NCBI GenBank assembly: GCA_905221605.1
Contig: CAJNDS010002808.1
Span: 94,501 to 158,500, forward strand
Source of the DNA: Symbiodinium natans
Taxonomy: Eukaryota; Sar; Dinophyceae; Suessiales; Symbiodiniaceae
DNA: 64,000 nucleotides
Direction of reading: 5' to 3'
Part shown: positions 60,813 to 64,000 of the stretch, piece after piece
Layout of the letters: each line of letters starts with the position of its first letter
Position numbering within the stretch: position 1 is the stretch's first letter
Notes under the pieces: model-generated
What the model was told of the DNA's origin: nothing
Databases searched by the model: none
Seen by the model: only the letters and a program-made list of their open reading frames with translations
Translations under genes and position numbers: made by a program

Positions 60813-63185
60813 GTCACCTACAGGGTGCAGGGAGGACTCCGGCATGTGGAGCCCGTGGCTGAAAGCAGCAGAACTCCCACAGTATCGCCGACACGTCGTC
60901 AAGCCCAGGCCATACGACTTTGACTTCACAACGCACGTCAAGCCTCCCGCTTGGCCGGCGTAAAGCGTAACCATGCGTAACCCCCGGGTTTTGTGCTTTC
61001 TTTTTTCAATCTCCAAGGCAGCGCTGGATCGGCAGGACCTTGTTGGAGGCGTTGAGGGTAAGGAGGTGTATATCTATATCTATATCTATATCTATATTTA
61101 TATCTATATCTATATCTATGTCTATATATATATATATATATATATATACATCTAGACATTCTCCAGCATCGGATGCGTGTTGAAGCTTCGACGGCGAATC
61201 TGAAGTGCCAGGTGTGTGCTTGTGAGTTCGTGGCCTTTCCTCGGGACTACTACGAGGCCCATCTTCCTGAAACGTGCTCCTGAGTCAGAGAACTGTCCTT
61301 TATCCTTTATTGGCCACACAACAAGCCCAGCAAACCCAGCAAACCCAGCCAACCCAGGCATCCATCGAAGCTGGGCGAGTCACCGTCGATGGGAAGGCTG
61401 TGAAGTCCGGGCATGTCTTGCGCGACGGCCAGCGCATCGTTGGCTCCTCAGAGGGGGACTCTGCAGGGGCTAAACTTTTGAAGCTTGGGCCAACCATGTC
61501 AATCCTACACATTGTTCACCCCCCTCGCCCCCAACCCTATAACCATGCAGTCCGAAAGCGAACTACAAAATGAACAGCTGCAATTTCCAAAGCCGTATTC
61601 CCCACCCCCCCCGACACCCTCTGTGAAAGATGAGGTCCATCGTGCGGTGCGTTGTCGAGAGAACCCCGTCCTCGACCGTGGTCCAATCAAGGCCCGGGAC
61701 CCCGAAACTTGCGCCCTGCCGCTTGTAGAGAGGAGACCCCCTAATCCGGTCCACGCTTAACATTATCTCCAGCATTGCGCCTTCCTTGCAGGTGGTCGCA
61801 GAGACGAAGGCTGCGGGGATGTCCATCGAGAGGGGGGGGACTGTCGCTTGTAACTCGGGTGGTGAGGCGCTGCTCGTCGTGAGCAAGCCAAGCTCGTTGC
61901 CGATCCACCCCTGTGGCAGCTACCGCAGCAAGCTTACGATGCATATGCCTACTTCATCTTACTTCCCCTTCGTTGCAGACAGGGGGGAAGCCAGAAAACT
62001 TTGAGGCTTCAACTCCCTGATCGCTATCTTGCGAAACCAGGGCACGGTGGAGGCGACTGCTTCATTCCCACACACACACAGGGTTGCCAGAGCCTCGCTG
62101 ATTTTGCCTTGTTTCATGTCTCCACCTCTCTAGGCAGATGCGGCTTTGCACACGACCCACCGTGCTGGCCTCATACAGTAGTGTTTTCTTCTTTCGAACA
62201 TGCTCTCACTGAAATCAGGGGGCCAGTGTTCTGCCGTCATGGAAAGCTGACTGAGTGCTTGGATCTCACTTGCGACTTAGGTTTGGACCGCCTGACCAGT
62301 GGTCTCGTTTTGCTGGTTCGGCTCTGAGGTCTTCACGGCGCCTGCGCGCTTGACCGATTCACATGTCTTGGCATGTGCACGTTTGATCCCATCTGGCCCC
62401 TGCCTGCCCTGGCAGCATCTTTTTGCATGCTTTAGCCCTGAGGCTAAGACCAAGGAGTCAGCTCGAAGAGTACTGCCCTCAAGGTGGAATCGTGCCTGGC
62501 CTCACCCGTCCGAAGGTGTCCTGACATGGCCTCGAGACTTCTGACCTTGTTTTTTTACCATGCTGTTATCGAGGTGGGAGCCTGGTTTGCTGCCAACCAG
62601 ATACGGAAGACGTATCTGGCTCGTGTGCAGGGTCGTTTCGAGCAGCTCCTCAAAGGAGGCGCCCCCACTCCCAGAGCACAGATCACAGAGCACCAAGCTC
62701 CTGAGCTTGCCACATTGACCTTTGAGCAGGCGACCTGCCGGTTGGAGCCACTTGCAAGGATGGCCGCATCCACGTGACGCCCTGAACTATCAGGGAAGGG
62801 GGCCTATTGGGGCTGTGTTTTGCCATGGGCTTTGGTGCAAGGTCGCAGGCTTCATCCGCTGCATCGATCGCAAGGCTTCGGGACCGAGGGCAGGGGCTGG
62901 GTTGCTTTCTGGATTTGCCCCCATGCGTCTATCCTTCTCTCCTTCTCTGCGCCTGCTCCGATTGGGGGCTGGGCAGGGCAGGGGGAGCAAGAGAGAAGGG
63001 AACGCCCGTCGGAAGATGTTCATGATGCGTCGATCGCTATTCGAGCAGATCTTCAACGTGTGCTGTCTCCATTGTTGATGCTCCTCAATTCTCCTCATCT
63101 CCGAGTGTGAGGTCGGCAGGTACGAGTTCTCTGCCGAGGCGCCAAAGGAAGCCGAGAAGGATTCCAAGGCAAGACCCTTGCGCCT
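60813..63185 (+). CDS. RPUSD2-like RluA-family pseudouridine synthase (multi-exon, partial)
   Basis: Motifs of the eukaryotic RPUSD2/DRAP-type RluA enzymes appear in the right order across short exons: YRVQGGLRHVE (60813-60850), PYDFDFTTHV (60909-60941), QRWIGRTLLEALR (61018-61057), EFVAFPRDYYE (61212-61256), an S4-like RNA-binding part ASIEAGRVTVDGKAVKSGHV (from 61358), RENPVLDRGPI (about 61656), LLVVSKPSSLPIHPCGSYR (about 61870), NSLIAILRNQG (about 62010), the catalytic block LDRLTSGLVLL with its aspartate (62283 on), AKTKESARR (about 62443), IRKTYLARVQGRF (62600 on), CIDRKASG (about 62862) and YEFSAEAPKEAEKDSK (about 63121). Three introns are GC-AG. The enzyme isomerises uridine in RNA. 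The N-terminal exon and the TGR(T)HQIR-type end were not found; the latter may lie past 63.2 kb or beyond the window. Confidence 0.82.
61066..61150. repeat. TATATC / TA microsatellite in an intron
   Basis: Hexamer TATATC run followed by TA repeats. It starts eight bases after the GTAAGG donor of the RWIGR exon, so it fills much of that intron. Confidence 0.9.
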
Positions 63186-63189
63186 TCAT

Positions 63190-64000
63190 CCCCCGCTTTG
63201 GTATGAAATGCTAGGGTCCCTTTGTTGGGTTCTGCTTCATGTCTTCCGACTGTCTAGCTGTAAATGCAGCCGTCGTTTCTTGGTTAAGCCTTCAAGGCCT
63301 CAGCTTCAAATGCAGTACTTACTGTAGCCTTGCACCACTGAGTTTTCGTTTTGGATTTGAACCTTTGTTTGAGAATCGCGGTCAGGAGGGCTGAGCACCG
63401 ACAGAGCAGACGAATCTAAACATGGCTTGATTTGGAGCCGCTTGCTTGCTGCAATCTGCCCTTTGTCATCTGCGGCATTGAACAGTGCCGAAGCGCAGGG
63501 GATGGTCGCTCATTTTTGGTCAGGATGCTGCCACGGAGTTTGAGTTTGTCGGCATGGCTTCCGAGGATGAATCCATCGTGGCTCGCTGAGTCGATGAGGG
63601 AGGTGAGCAGGTCATGAGATACAGTTCAGCACACAAGCGTGCCTCGATTGCTGCAGTTGGAGAGTGCGAAAAGGCGCCTGATGTCTGATCAGAGGCGAAA
63701 CCCCATGTCGAACTCCTGAAAGTAAAGTTCATGATGCAGCAGTGTCTTTGCTCGGGCACAGCGGCTTCGAAAGGAGTGGGGAAAGTGGAAAGGCGTGTGC
63801 AGCTGCACCATCAGCTTCACGGGACCGCCGGAAGCGACCCCTCAATGGGGGGCCGGGTCAGGGAGGCTGCAGGCTGGTCGTTCGAGATTCCGACGCCCCA
63901 CCATCCCGATCCCGCCATGCAGCCATGGCCACATCAGATCCGGCGCCTGCAAGACGCTGCCTCGGCAGGGGCCGGTTCAACGCGGGGTCTAGCGTGCGAA
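63190..64000. other. End of window, no further motif recognised
   Basis: Expected to contain or precede the last exons of the pseudouridine synthase gene, but I could not identify them. A frame at 63432-63617 has no motif. Confidence 0.35.

Overview
This window looks like nuclear DNA of a dinoflagellate, probably of the Symbiodinium type; that assignment is inference. Four things point there. Every gene that can be recognised lies on the + strand. Introns are short, and several start with GC instead of GT. Telomere-type CCCTAAA/TTTAGGG tracts occur repeatedly inside the sequence, some of them inside introns. Gene density is low and mobile and simple repeats are abundant. No bacterial-style operons, rRNA, tRNA or CRISPR were seen.

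Layout. 1-9.9 kb: gene-poor DNA with diverged direct repeats, simple repeats and a broken LINE-type reverse transcriptase. 9.95-18.7 kb: a complete, very young Ty1/copia LTR retrotransposon. It has 586-bp LTRs, a GCAAA target duplication, one long gag-PR-INT-RT-RNaseH frame with a C-terminal methyltransferase-like extension, and a second small ORF for a membrane protein. 18.7-23 kb: three copies of a dispersed repeat and a second LINE fragment. 23-29.4 kb: a 175-bp satellite array that reverses orientation in the middle. 29.7-31.3 kb: minisatellites and AT-rich DNA. 31.8-36.7 kb: a 2.3-kb block present twice, built of about 200-bp hairpin units separated by GA microsatellites. 36.7-37.8 kb: a 586-bp tandem duplication carrying a decayed ORF.

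40-64 kb holds the host genes, all multi-exon and on the + strand: a HET/TIR-like plus ankyrin protein (40.2-42.6), a METTL13/EEF1A-lysine-methyltransferase-like protein (44.9-46.7), a class II aldolase/adducin-domain protein (50-51.2), a probable acidic, DWK/YDK/YGG-rich protein whose introns contain telomere-type repeats (52-56.5), and an RPUSD2-like RluA pseudouridine synthase (60.8-63.2, possibly running off the end). Exon models were made by eye from conserved motifs and splice signals and need transcript support.

The most interesting items are the retrotransposon's methyltransferase-like tail, its membrane ORF, and a host-like coding segment read out of frame inside it; the palindromic satellite; and the GC-AG introns flanked by short direct repeats.
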